From Gracilariopsis chorda (taxonomy: Eukaryota; Rhodophyta; Florideophyceae; Gracilariales; Gracilariaceae): a DNA stretch of 64,000 nucleotides. Both the position numbers and the translations under genes were made by a program. The stretch covers positions 186,001 to 250,000 of the forward strand of contig NBIV01000057.1 of NCBI GenBank assembly GCA_003194525.1. The letters are read 5' to 3'. The notes below the pieces were generated by a model that was given only the letters and a program-made list of their open reading frames with translations, made no database searches and had not been told where the DNA came from. This document shows, in pieces, positions 41,045 through 52,744 of this stretch (position 1 is the stretch's first letter; every line of letters begins with the position of its first letter).

Positions 41045-44000
41045 GTGGAAGTAAGCTGCGGTTAATGCAGAAGCAGCACACGGCCGTTCTTTCGAACGCG
41101 CAAAAATGCGACACACAACTGATCAGAGCAGAATAAGTGTGATCTTACATCCAAAACCAAGCCATCCAAAGTATTCTCTTGTTCTTTGTGAACGGTAGCT
41201 GCAAAAGCAAGACGAATGGGGAACTGTCTTCGAGTAATGGGAATGTCTGCGAAAGAAAACTCGAAGTCGATTTGATTCGGGAGCTATCGTTCCAGCACCT
41301 TTCCGTTCTCGTCAAACTGAGCCACCTGCATCGTAAACTGATCGAGACGCACGCCTACGAACAGCTTATCATGGACCACAGCAGTATGCAGCACGTTCCC
41401 AATGACCACAACTGGCACACCAATCTTCAGGTCCAGTTATGTGACGGTACTCCAGTGGGTGAATACTGATATACGACCTCGGGAAAAAAAGTATTCGTCA
41501 CTTCGCGCTCTGAGTTCTGTCCATCTTCAGGTTGTACTGTCGTAGCTGACGGAATAGTGAAGCCTCCACCAGGGAACAGATCCAGCGCCGCTGTATTATT
41601 TTCATGACCAACTGCTTTGTGGACGCAATGAGCAATTTCATGAGATACACACCCTCCTTGCGTTGTCTTGTGAGCCACTTCCACAGAAATAGGTAATTGG
41701 GTTCAATGCCACCTGCAGATCTGAGTGGTAGTGGAGCAGTTTTGTATATTGTGTTGCGTGCAATGTAACGTGACAGCAAAGCAAATGCCGGATCATCGGC
41801 TTGACGTACTTGTTTGGTGAGGTAGAGCAATTTAACTAAGCACATTGTCCACAGATGACTCTTCCAAGGCAACTCGTTGAGAAAGTTTGTGTACACTGGT
41901 CTCATATGTCCATTCAGCTCAACCTCCATGTATAACTGCGGCACAATTGGAAGCAGCTGGAAGTATTCACTGGATAGAACGATGTTCAAGCCCCCAAAAG
42001 GAAGTTGGTTTTGAATTCCACTGCAGCGAGGATCTCGAAGCAATTTATACATGTATTCAAAGAGATTTTGCGAGAGCATGGACGCCTCATCCAAGACGAG
42101 CATTTGCATTTATCGTAGCAGTTCTGCTCTTTGAGATGGAAACCGTACTTTGAAAAAGTGGCTGTACTGCCGCTTGTGATGTCCCTATCAGCTACAAATC
42201 CGACCAGGATATGTAACGTAAGCCGCCTTCCCAAAACAAAGCTTCAATTCATGTTATAGCTGTCATTTCAGCGAGGTTTCCTTCTGAGTCAGCGATAAAG
42301 CGAAGTTTGAGCACATATGTCTTTCCAGTTCCTGCGGATCCTTGCCCAAGAACACCTTTCCCGGAGTTCTTTTTCGCTCCTGCAGCGCTTGTCGGTGTTT
42401 TAATGTGGCAATGATGGAGTCAATGACTCTCCTTTGGCGATGTTTTAAGATGGCTTATCTGGACTGCAACTGTGACGCATTTTGCAGCATTCGCGCGTCT
42501 CAAGTTTTTATTGCTCGGTTCGACTCGATCAACGCTGCAGCATCCTGCCGTAGGTGTTTGGAGGAGAAGCTGTGGGTGCGACGCATTCGTCCACCGTGCT
42601 AGTCTGAGATCTCCACCACACTTCGGTACATTTCTTGCTTCTGTTACTGCTCATCGCCTGTATGTATGTCACTACATACCGCCTCCCAGTTGTCGACAGC
42701 TCTTTATGTTGGGTTTGGGTATTGTTGGTATAGTGCAACAACCAGATGTCGTAGCTGGGAGGGCATGCTGTAGATCTGCACTGCTTTTTGGAACGCAATA
42801 TCAAACCCGGTTCCGTCTGCAAGTATTCCGCTTGCAATCGCCGTTTCGCAATACGTTCCATACTTCTGTCCGTTATAAAAGTCCTTACGTCTTTATAAGA
42901 GCTCGAGCTGTAATTCATGAGCAGCAAGTGAAGAGCAAACAGCTCAATGTCTGACGATGAAACACCTCTGATCCTTGCGACATACTGCTCGTCTTTCATG
43001 CTCTCTACCACGTACATGGGCGGATCGCAGTCGTCTGTGGGCACCTGAGTGTATTCTCCGTCGTGCTGACTAAGCTCATGTGCAGAAAGTGTGTGATACA
43101 ACGGCATCTTCTCGAAATAAGAAAGGTAGTTGAGGTTTGAATATGCTTCGGGCCTGACAAAGTATCTCTCCAGTATAGACGTCTGCAATGCAGAAAGAAG
43201 CTGATTGGGACCTCTGAGCCAAACTTTTCGCTCTTTTTCCAAGTTTATGGCCAGTCTTCTTACTTTAGATACAATGTGAGCATAGCGAAGCTCAAGAAAT
43301 TCTCCAAGCTTCGTTTACAGTGCCCCCCACACGCGCTTGCATGTACACATGAATGTCGTTCTGCACCTGCGGCTAATGTTGCTGCTCATTCTGCGTGCCT
43401 GTCTGACCTGCACCACTCACATTCAGTACCAGCTTCTGAGTTTTGGGCTGCTCTTCAAGGCGTACTTTATCAGATACGGCACTGCGACCCTACCCTACGT
43501 GCGTTCTACGTTGATATAAAAGCGGTACTTCTTGGTCAAATTTGGGTTGTACGACACAATCTTGACGTCTTCCTGCCGTCTTGTACGGTAGATCACGGGA
43601 TTCGAGCTTTCTCCAGTGTTCGTCTCCGGCAAAATCATTTTTCTGTTGTATCCAAACTTGCACAGACGAGGGCGACAAGAGGAGTGGCAGTGCCTGTCCA
43701 TGGAACAAGTGGGGGAATACCGCGTTTTCTTCACTAAGAAGGGGCACTTCTCTACGAAACAGCTCACTGATGACGTCAACGTCCTCAACCACACACCCTT
43801 CGAGCCACACGAGCATTTTTTGATGAGGCAAATTGCGTTCTTGAAACTCAAGGTTTGATGGAAGCCCCAAGTATTTCATTCCAAAGATGTGCTCCAAGTC
43901 CTTTTCAAATTCCTTCATGAAGTCATGGGAGTACAGGGTGTACAACCTTACAATCAGATTCGGTCGGTCAAATGGTCGAGATCGGTTACTCTGTGCCATA

Positions 44001-45522
44001 AGTGCGCCACGGTCGGTGGTGTCTATCCCAAGGCGCCGTATGTGCTCCCACCAGATGTTCACATTTATTATAATGAACATAGAACGCTTCTCTGCGCCAC
44101 GGTCGTCTGTATTTCTATGCCCTTGTTCTTCTAGTATGCTGCTGAGTAGACCGAGTCATCACAGAGAAAGATCGGTCCTATTTGGAGGAACAGGAATGGT
44201 GGCACCTGACCGGTTTGCTGTTCTGCTTGCTGGAGTCATTGCACTTGTAAAATTCATGCCCTTTGTTCTCATTCCAGTAATCGCAGTCGCATGTTTTCAA
44301 TATTTGTTTGGGTGCTAAGCATCCACATCTGCATCAACAGTCTACTGCTCAGAAGAATTTTGTCTTAGTACCGTGGTCTCTTCGCGATCTTAGCCAAGGT
44401 GAACTATCGAAGCTTCCACTCGTTGGTGCTGAGACCTGAAATTTGCTGATTAGAGTGCCTTGCTTACAGAGAAACCCCAATCTCAAATGGTTCGTGCTGT
44501 TCGCCGTACGGGTAGAGAGAAGGAAAACCGCCTTTCTGTGCAAGTTTGGATGCCAGTTTTAGAAGTCAATACGGCTATGGCGCATTTTTAGCAGCATTTT
44601 CAGTGACCCCAGCTCCAAAAACAGCAGCAGCAGCGGCCGTCACTTCGACGTGCTCTTCTGTTACGGCTCCTTCAGGCCAGCGCAGTACTTGATACTTCAC
44701 TCGGTATGGGCCAGTCGGATCCGCGACAACCATTTTCATCATGGTTGGCCCCCCACCAAGAGAATCTTCCAGCATCCGCATAAAGATCACTCACTCTGGC
44801 ACTTCGGGTTCCTTCGTATCCTTGTACGACTATTCTCAGTTCAGCTGCTTGGAAGATGACATCCACTGCGGTCTGCGCGTCTTGTTTTGTTGTTGTTGAA
44901 TGCGTTGCATATATTGGTAGCGCTTGTGTATCACGTCGGGATTGAGCTGGATCACGTCTTTTAGCTTTTGGAAATGTCTCGTACGTTGTTTCCATGAATG
45001 ACCGCACGCAAATTGGCACCCGAGTTGTGAGATAAAGCCAAGAAAGGCTGACTGCTATCCAACAGAAACCTGTAGCCGGTATTTTCCTGGCTCTTTTTGG
45101 GGAGAGCAAGAGCTACGTAGCCTTCAAGTCTCGAAAAGATGGAGAGCTTCCATGACTTGTGAAATTTTCATGAACGCCTGTTTCGTCGCGAAGAGTTTAT
45201 TAAAGTTGAGAAAACGAGAGTGTAACGCTCAGGCTATATAGACTGCAAATTAACTCTCTTTCAAGCCTTCTGCGGAGCGTGACGGCCCATCCAGACTTTT
45301 TTTCATTCCACCGGACACTCCATGTACCTTGTCGTCAAGCAAAACACAACCGCAACACTTGCAGCTTTGATTTCGCAATGTCCCGTCCAGGTGTGGGCAG
45401 AAAGAGAGCGTGTGTGAGAACTCGTCTCGTCTTCCGCATCCCCTTCGACTTGCAGTAAAAAGTGTCTGAAACTCTACAACTCTTGCACGGATTGCTGGAT
45501 CATTACAAGTTTCAGTTGGCAC
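41045..45522 (-). mobile_element. Helitron 1 (Rep-helicase), decayed
   Basis: Minus-strand coding in Helitron order. An N-terminal cysteine-rich region at 45250-45522 (CKCCGCVLLDD). A Rep domain at 43250-44080, with RPNLIVRL and EFQERNLPHQKMLVWL, then YLIKYALK near 43460. A linker at 42529-43242 (YFVRP, then VARIRGVSSSDIELFALHLL). A PIF1 helicase at 41045-42400, with Walker A GQGSAGTGKT at 42318-42347, LVLDEASM, LTKQVRQADDPAF, and the final RRQFPIRLAFAATVHKEQ motif near 41200. The second His of the Rep HUH motif is lost (LPHQK). Several stops and shifts. Ends are not defined; module R follows on the 3' side. Confidence 0.85.
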
Positions 45523-46099
45523 AAGATCCCAAGCTTTTTACTCGCGATACAGTCCTCGACTTGGACGTTCAGCGAACTGCATGATTTTCATATCAAGCTG
45601 CTGCTGTGGCTGCTGTCGTGAAGAGCGTAAGGGACTGGGTGTGATCTTGTCGTCTTTAACATCCATGAGAACGAATATATGCTCTTTCTCTTGTTCAGTT
45701 TGTGGCAGAACAGGTTGGTGGGTAGTCTATGAGTAAGCAGGAGTGATCTCTCACTCTTTCAATTCCATAGGAACCGGCACCTCTGCTTCTTCTGAATCCT
45801 GCAGCAGATAATGGTCATCTGCCTCCACAGTTTTTTTGCCCTTATCATTGATAGTAGGCGCAGGCATTGGTGAGAAACGTGAAGTCATAGAATGGGAAGT
45901 TAGTATTCATGTATGCCTGGAACAACTTCCACCAGCCATGGACGTAGGCGGAGTTGTACGTTTGTCTACTCCCACGTGTGGAAGAATGGGTCCTTGCACG
46001 TGTGGTTGGCTCTGATTTACCTGCATCTCATCTGAAGCGGAAGAAATTGGCAAGAGTAGAGTTCGTCCAGCTCCTGGCCTTGCTCAACATGACTTCACT
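45523..46099 (-). other. 5' region of Helitron 1, no open frame
   Basis: No gene is recognised. By position it should be the start of the Helitron's N-terminal coding sequence or its leader, but the frames are closed. Confidence 0.3.
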
Positions 46100-46266
46100 C
46101 TGGCCCCTCCCCAATTAGCTCTGTGAACTCCCGAATTCGTTCTGGTACCTCCTGATTTAGGTCCTACACCCCCACAATTTGGCCTGGCACCTACAGAGCT
46201 CGGTCTGACACTCCAGAAATAGGCCTAGCATGTTCACAATTTGGTCTGGCTCCACTACAGTTCGGA
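46100..46266 (-). repeat. 21-bp tandem repeat, about eight units
   Basis: Units such as TCTGGCTCCACTACAGTTCGG and its variants repeat every 21 bases. Read on the minus strand the last units give heptapeptides of the type PNCSGAR PNCEHAR. A 21-base period keeps frame, so this may be a worn protein repeat upstream of the Helitron Rep gene. Confidence 0.65.
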
Positions 46267-46904
46267 AACTGACCTCCAAGTTCCACAGTACTTTACAGGA
46301 AACTAGAAAAAAGAATTATTGTTTTCTATATCGCTAAAACGTTTGCCACTGTCTCAGAATCATTTCCAATACAACACAAATTTGAAAGTAAAAAGGTGGT
46401 TCCAGTTTGTTGCTTTGCAGACACCGGGCCAAGTTGCATGAGCAGTTAACAAATTGCTGCAAGATTTACGTTTACCCGATGCAGTCGTGCACAGCACAGA
46501 GACTCTCGACACACTCCTGTTGGATTATGGCAGGCGGAGTGTGCCCAGCAGGCTTTCAAGCTGTTTGATGTTCACCCTGCGTTCAGTTAAAAGGGTTGTT
46601 CTGCCTCTATTCAAACAACTAAGTGCGTTTTATGGCCCCAAGAGGTACGACAGGGGGACCGCCCATAACCCTACACAGCAAGCTGTTACTAGAGCCCGGA
46701 AACCTTCAGGCTTCTTGGATCGCCATCAAACGACCAGTGTACCACAGTGAATCACCTGAAAGTTTCCAGATCAGTAGTCAGAGGGTTACTTTTCTGGCGA
46801 TCTGCACACAAAATCAGCTTCGCCCAGGCCCGCAAAAGTGCCCAAAGAAACAAAAGTTTACGAAACTGTGCTATTGGCGAAGCCTGAAATAAGAGTTATA
46901 TAAT
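46267..46904. other. Spacer upstream of Helitron 1
   Basis: A 98-codon frame at 46454-46750 + has no recognisable feature. Nothing else seen. Confidence 0.3.
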
Positions 46905-47345
46905 ATGGTTACGGTCAGCAAGGGTGATGGTTATGGCACTGTGCCATTGCATTATATATGCTCTGTGCATATAACTGCACTGTCGCTGTGCATAGAGCCA
47001 GCGTCCTGTCGCGCAAGCTAGGTAATGGTGATTGACTGGCACTACAGTCATTTACTGAAGTGCAAGCCACGGAGCAGCAGCGGCAGTCAACATGCAACAG
47101 CAGCGAGTGAGGTTTTATCTTTGCTGCTGCTGCTACTTCTGAGTTCTGTGAGTGGAAGAGAGGGATTGTGCCAGGAAAGGTTTTTGCACGCGCGTAATAG
47201 AGCATTCAAGCGTCTTAATAGGTCCAACGTCTCCGTTCAATCAACAAGTAACCCCACATCTGTTTACGAATTTTTAAGGGGAGAAGACATGGAAAAAGCA
47301 GCCTTCGGTCACAGACGACGCTTTGGGCCGCGGCTGACAGTTTGC
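46905..47345 (-). repeat. Module R, copy 2 (3' side of Helitron 2)
   Basis: Read on the minus strand: GTGACCGAAGGCTGC, CCCC...GGGG hairpin remnant, TTGTTGATTGAACGGAGACG, AGCAGCAGC run, CATGTTGACTGCC, and CTGTAGTGCCAGTCAATCACC. It is more diverged than the other copies and seems to lack the final repeated GC-rich block. Confidence 0.7.
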
Positions 47346-47591
47346 ATAATACATACCCAAATATTGGTTTATGCATAAACTAAAATATGCCAAATTAATG
47401 ACGCCTCTCCAGAAAGTGTACAGATTTTCGCAAAACAGGGTTTTTGATGCTTACCGTCATCGGATGGAATTATTGCACATTACGCGGCGTGTGTTGTTCA
47501 TTATGAAACAGCGATACATCACGAAATGGTTTTATACTCGAAAGACTAAAATGAACCTAAACCTGACCAGGGGAAAAAGAGTTTGCTCGAG

Positions 47592-50500
47592 AGTAAATTA
47601 TCAATTTTTTAAGGGTTTCTTCAGGGGTTGTACTTCCGATTTTTGCACATTTGCTGCAAATTCCAAATTAATGGGAAACTGCGGACGTTTGACTTTCTCA
47701 TCTTTGAACTCAAAGAGGAAGTCAATGAAGTGCATGAAAAAGGTTTGCTCCACTTCCCCATGTTCGTAAATGCCCGATTGTCCAATCACTCTTCAAAAAA
47801 TGGTGGTAACGGTGAATATTTTTCTTTTCAGCAATTGGAGATGAAGTAAATTTTGAGTCATGATATCAGAAATTACCACATTCAGTTTTAAATGATGGTG
47901 CAGGAAACCAGTTGGACAGCAATTATACGTCCTTTTAAGTCTATTTATAGAATTCTCATAAAAGTTTTCACCGCTTGAACCTCGATTGGGAACGATTGTT
48001 GTTGCAAACGTCAATTGAAACATGCTTCACGGGAAATATTCCAATCAATTCTGATTATGTTCGTCCAATATTTGATTTGTTGGCAAAACAATCAATTGGC
48101 TGAGCTTGACATCTTCCTATCTCCGTGCTGTACACCATTTCCAGAGCAACTTTATGCTTCGTATATATCTGATGTAGACAACAGTGGAAGCCTTGCAGAT
48201 GCTAGAAACGTCCCATGACAAAGACCTAGCAAATTGTTGAGAAAAACTGGATCATCTTGTTGACGAACCTGTTCTGTAAGGGCGAGCACTTTCAATCTTC
48301 TGTCCCAAAGCTTGCAAGAGTACCATGGAAGCTCCCGTAGGATACTCACTGCAATAACCCAAATTGTTCCATCTGTTCCAGATACTGTTCTCTTTCTTTG
48401 AATCACTGAACGCACTTGAATAATAGTCGGCGGCCGTAACTATGACCATGCCTTTAAAGTCTTTGGTAGATTTTTTAAAGTCTTTCAGTGCGGTCTACAT
48501 AATTGCAAAGAGCATTTCGGGCACAAGCAGTGTTCCGGATTGGTTCTCCTCTCTGCGATCATGTTGAATACGTGAATGTTGTCTGACGCTATGTACTTTG
48601 CGACTGTTTCTTGTCATCGACTTCCAAAACAAGCAAAATATGCATCGTTCTTTCGCCTTCATATATTGCAGCAGCAATACGTTTTGTGTCTGTAATCTGC
48701 ACCAAAAGCCCTTCGTGCTCAACAATATTTATCAACCAAGACATGAGATAGGTCTTTTCTCTTCTTGCTCGTCCTTGTGTAAGAAAAAGGCTTCCGTATG
48801 TGAAAAACCTTTCAGAATCTCTCAGGCTCTCTAGATATTGCATTTTTCTCATTTTGTCCTCCAAACTGTGCTTCTGGCTTTTTTCCGATCATCATATCGT
48901 TCTTTTAACATTTCTCCTGGACCTCGGAAAAGAGCAATGACGAATTTTATCTCTTTCTTCTTTTAATTGGAGTTCGCTATCTCTGAATAGAAGTTATGAT
49001 ATAATATAATGAGAGAAGGATCATTTATGATCAGCCATCGACCATGTTTGTCCCAAATCTTAATGATTCTTCGAATTAAATCTTGTCTTCTTTTTGCCCT
49101 GTCTACCCTGGTTATTTCTACAGATACAGCTCGTTCGTGCTTTTTAATCACATCTTTAGGATTTTCCTTTGTCGGAAGGAAGTGCCGAGCAAATAACACA
49201 GCTTAGCAGGAATAGAATGGTACCTTACTGCTTCATCAAGAAATCCGTTTCGTACTCATCAATAGTGATATATGGAGTTCAGGGGGTACTGCTGCTTCTC
49301 CATATGTTGAGTAAGATTCGCTCCCAACACGTTTCGGTTCACCAAAGAGCTTAATGAAGAGTTCAGGAGGAATACACGAAGAGAAAAGAGTACAGGATTT
49401 GTAGGAGAGGCAAATCTAGTTCAAGTCACAGTTCGATCATCTTTGTATCATGGCAATACGTACATTCGTGAACCTTCTCCATCCCAGGTAGATTAAAACT
49501 CTATAACAGACCGCAGTAGCTTATAATATACGCGCATAGTTTCGTAGTATTTCATGTAGTCGAAATCAATGTACGGAGACTGGCGTTTGAAATATCTTTC
49601 CAGCAAGAAAGTTTTCAGACGTCAAGGAATACTTAAGCTTCGAATGAAATTCTTTCGATATCCATAGAGATACATGTCAATTTCCTGTACAGTTCGATTG
49701 GTGTAAACATACCTGAACTCCAAGAGGTCACATGCAGCTTCAAATGTGCTTGCCACTCTCGATCTCATGAACGACCTAATCTCATTTTGAAGTATGTACG
49801 ATTGGCTTTCCATTGGAATGGATACCACCGCATCCTGTCCTTTGGCACTACTGAAAGCATACATTGTCACGTATGTTACAGAGCTGTCAACTTGCGTTCA
49901 TTCAACATTGATGTGAGCCTTGTACTTCATTTTGAGATTAGTACTGTAGGGAACCACGTTCAAAACTTCTGTTCTTTTCCTTCGATAGTGTACTAGATTT
50001 GCATTCCCATTGGTCGTTCTTTTGGGATCAATGCCTTCTCGATCATACCTCAATCAGGACCTTAGGTTAGAGATACGAGCACGGCAATATGTAAATTGTC
50101 TGTGAATATTGACTTTCTTCATGAAGTTTTGGCTTTCCTGGTCTTCAGAGGTCTCATCAAAAGACTAAATGGCCCTGATGAAAGTTTCAATGATCACAGG
50201 ATCTTCAAAAAGTCTCTTTTCTATCAAAGAAAAATATGATGATGCGGTGTATGTATATACTGGAGCTCAAGTTTGGCAGCAATCCCAAAGCTTTTTAAGC
50301 CAAAGAGCTTTTCTGGATTATTCTGTAGGTCCTCCAAGATTGAATACGCATACTGGTTGTAAACGCTTGCAATAAGATCTGTTCTATGTTCTATAAAAGA
50401 ACGGATCCTGTCTCTCTGTAGAGCAAATACTCTGGTGTTTTTGTTTTCAATACTAAGCCTTTTCATCGCTTCCCACGATACGTTCATTGTGAGTGTGACG

Positions 50501-52060
50501 AAAGCTGTCGGGAAGTTGGGTCGAACGACCATTTCTTGTACATATCGTTCTTTTTGACTCCATTACAACAGAAAATTTCGTTGATTACTTAGAAATAAGA
50601 TTTGACCGGGAAGGCCGAGCTCATTTGTTCTGGTATGGGTTCCCGACTGCAGCTCACGTTCGTCAATTACTCTCAGTTTTTCTGTTTCTAATTAATGAAA
50701 TCTCAAGTTTACAATGTTTATGCTGGTACGAAGCAGTCACTGCTGAAGAGGAGTGAAGAGTTTAGCCCCGAATTCTTGGCATACATTAATCGCTTTGATT
50801 GTGCTGCCCATGTTACGCTTTCTTAGTCTCAGATAGTTGCATCTTTTTCTGAGACATATGTTGCTCTAAAATATGGGACCTGAATATCACCGTAAAGTTG
50901 GAGCAGACGAAAAGCCTCTTTCTCAGTGGCCATTGAATCAGGCTTCAAATGCTTGTACTTGACAACTTGACGTCTAAGATTTCCGCTTGACATACGTTGG
51001 GATTCTCTTCTCGCTACTAGCTGAGAAACGTAAACCTCCGACCTGAACATTTCACCTGGCTCTGAGAAAAAAGCGTTCTGTGCAAAAGGTATGCATCGGC
51101 TGTCTTTTAGTAAAGTTACCACACCCAATCTCACCATTATTCCAAATTCATGGGCTTCTTGATACTTCCAGACAACTATTTTTTCCTCGAATGCATCTGC
51201 AGAGATGTCCAGAGCAGATGTTTTCTCGTTTGATCTCCTCCCAACATTTTATTCTGGTCTGTATAAATTCCTTTACGTCTGTCGGACAATATCTAGTTCT
51301 GGTTGGAAGAGATCGTATAACTTCGGAACCAAGTATCGAATACTCGGGCTCGACACTATTCTTCTTGTATACGAAAAGGGGAATACAGTGAATTAAGACT
51401 GCGAAGATCTTCCCACCACAAATACGTATATGGCACGTTTTGGCTTGGAATACAAAGAGATGTAACTGCCTTGAAGTCGGAGAAGTGACGGAGCTCCACC
51501 CCGAGCTTTCTTCATATCCATGAATATTCCATGATTGAAAATGACACATTTGAATACTTTCATATGGTTTGAACAGAACGTAAGCGATATATGACTTCAA
51601 GATGCAAATTGATAAATACTTTTCTGAAAGAAATCCCAAGGTGTCTGGAGCTTTTATATCCACAGCACGTCCCGTCTGTCCCCGAGCCAAGCAGAATTCC
51701 GCCATAATAATTGCACATACGAATACACAGCCCCCACTCCAAACCTTTGAGAGAACACCGAGCTGATTAAGGGCTGTTTCCACTCCACATACCAAAAGTC
51801 TCTGGAAGCGCAAAATCTATTGTTAGTACTATGGGTGTGAAGAATTTGAAACCACATGTCCATGAACAGGAATTTTTCTCCTTGTTTCTGGGACATATTT
51901 TGTTCCATATTGAATTCCAGGACTAGGTCTTTCAGTGAGTCGCATAACAGTCCCATCTCGTTCTTTTTGAATGGCGAAGGAATGAGATAATTTAAGGTAC
52001 ATGTACTCAATGTTATGAGGCTCCATAACACTATACAGAAGCTGTGTTCTAGCAATTACG
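47592..52060 (-). mobile_element. Helitron 2 (Rep-helicase), decayed
   Basis: Minus-strand order as in Helitron 1. Diverged N-terminal region 50829-52055. Rep at 50224-50532, with VVRPNFPTAFVTLTMN and YIHTPHHHIFL, where the HUH histidines are kept. Linker at 49622-49870 (NEIRSFMRSRVAST, then EFRYVYTNRTVQEID). Helicase pieces at 48152-48415 (LTEQVRQQDDPVFLNNLLG), 47793-48023 (LKLNVVISDI) and 47601-47789 (RPQFPINLEFAANVQKSE, the final helicase motif). Many stops and shifts. It differs enough from Helitron 1 to be a separate lineage or an older copy. Confidence 0.75.
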
Positions 52061-52525
52061 TCTATCGGTACAAGTTCATTGGTTATGTCCTAGTCCATAG
52101 GGTATATAACACATATTTTTTCTTCTTGGGAGGCAGATTGCTCTTAACAGGGTCTATTAGGTCGTAATGGCGGTCGATGCGAAGAAAACCTCATGAAGAA
52201 TTGCAGAAAACAGACAGAGATTGGGTGGTGACTTTTTAATGGTAAATGCACGGTCTCTGTCTCTTTCGTATAGATCTGGTAGTTCACAGTGCTTACATGT
52301 ATGATTTACAAGTATTGAAATTTTAATTACTATCTCAAGACGTTCCTGACACCAGAAGTACTTTGGTTGATTAGATACGTATTACTCTGCTGATTACGGA
52401 TGTAATGCACTATTATTTCGTATTCATTTCAAAAGTATGTATATAGCTAAGACCTTTCTACCTAATTATGCCGCTCAACTCTCATTTCTATTCTCGTTAA
52501 AAAGGTATAACTCTGCACAAATGTG
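52061..52525. other. AT-rich spacer at the 5' side of Helitron 2
   Basis: No gene. It may contain the 5' end of Helitron 2, but no terminal TC motif could be fixed. Confidence 0.3.
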
Positions 52526-52728
52526 TTGTCAAAGTATGCACTACGTATACTACAAGTACTTTTGTTAGAGGGTACATATTTGTATTACTGTGAACTATAC
52601 GTATGCAGTACATATACTATAACTCTTGTGGTTAGAATGGTACACATTTGCAGTTCTGTGTTCCCTAAGTATGCACTACATAGATTATCACTATTTTGGT
52701 TAGAATAGTACAAGTTTGCAGTACTATG
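52526..52728. repeat. 68-bp tandem repeat, three units
   Basis: Units 52526-52592, 52593-52660 and 52661-52728 share blocks AAGTATGCACTAC, GGTTAGAAT, GTACA, and TTTGCAGT followed by CTGTG or CTATG. Identity is about 70 percent by eye. Confidence 0.85.
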
Positions 52729-52744
52729 CAGTCTACATAGCCAT

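Noticed and set aside
41179-42954. Plus-strand frames over the Helitron 1 helicase
   Set aside because: The opposite strand reads as PIF1 helicase with its final motifs, so these are shadows.
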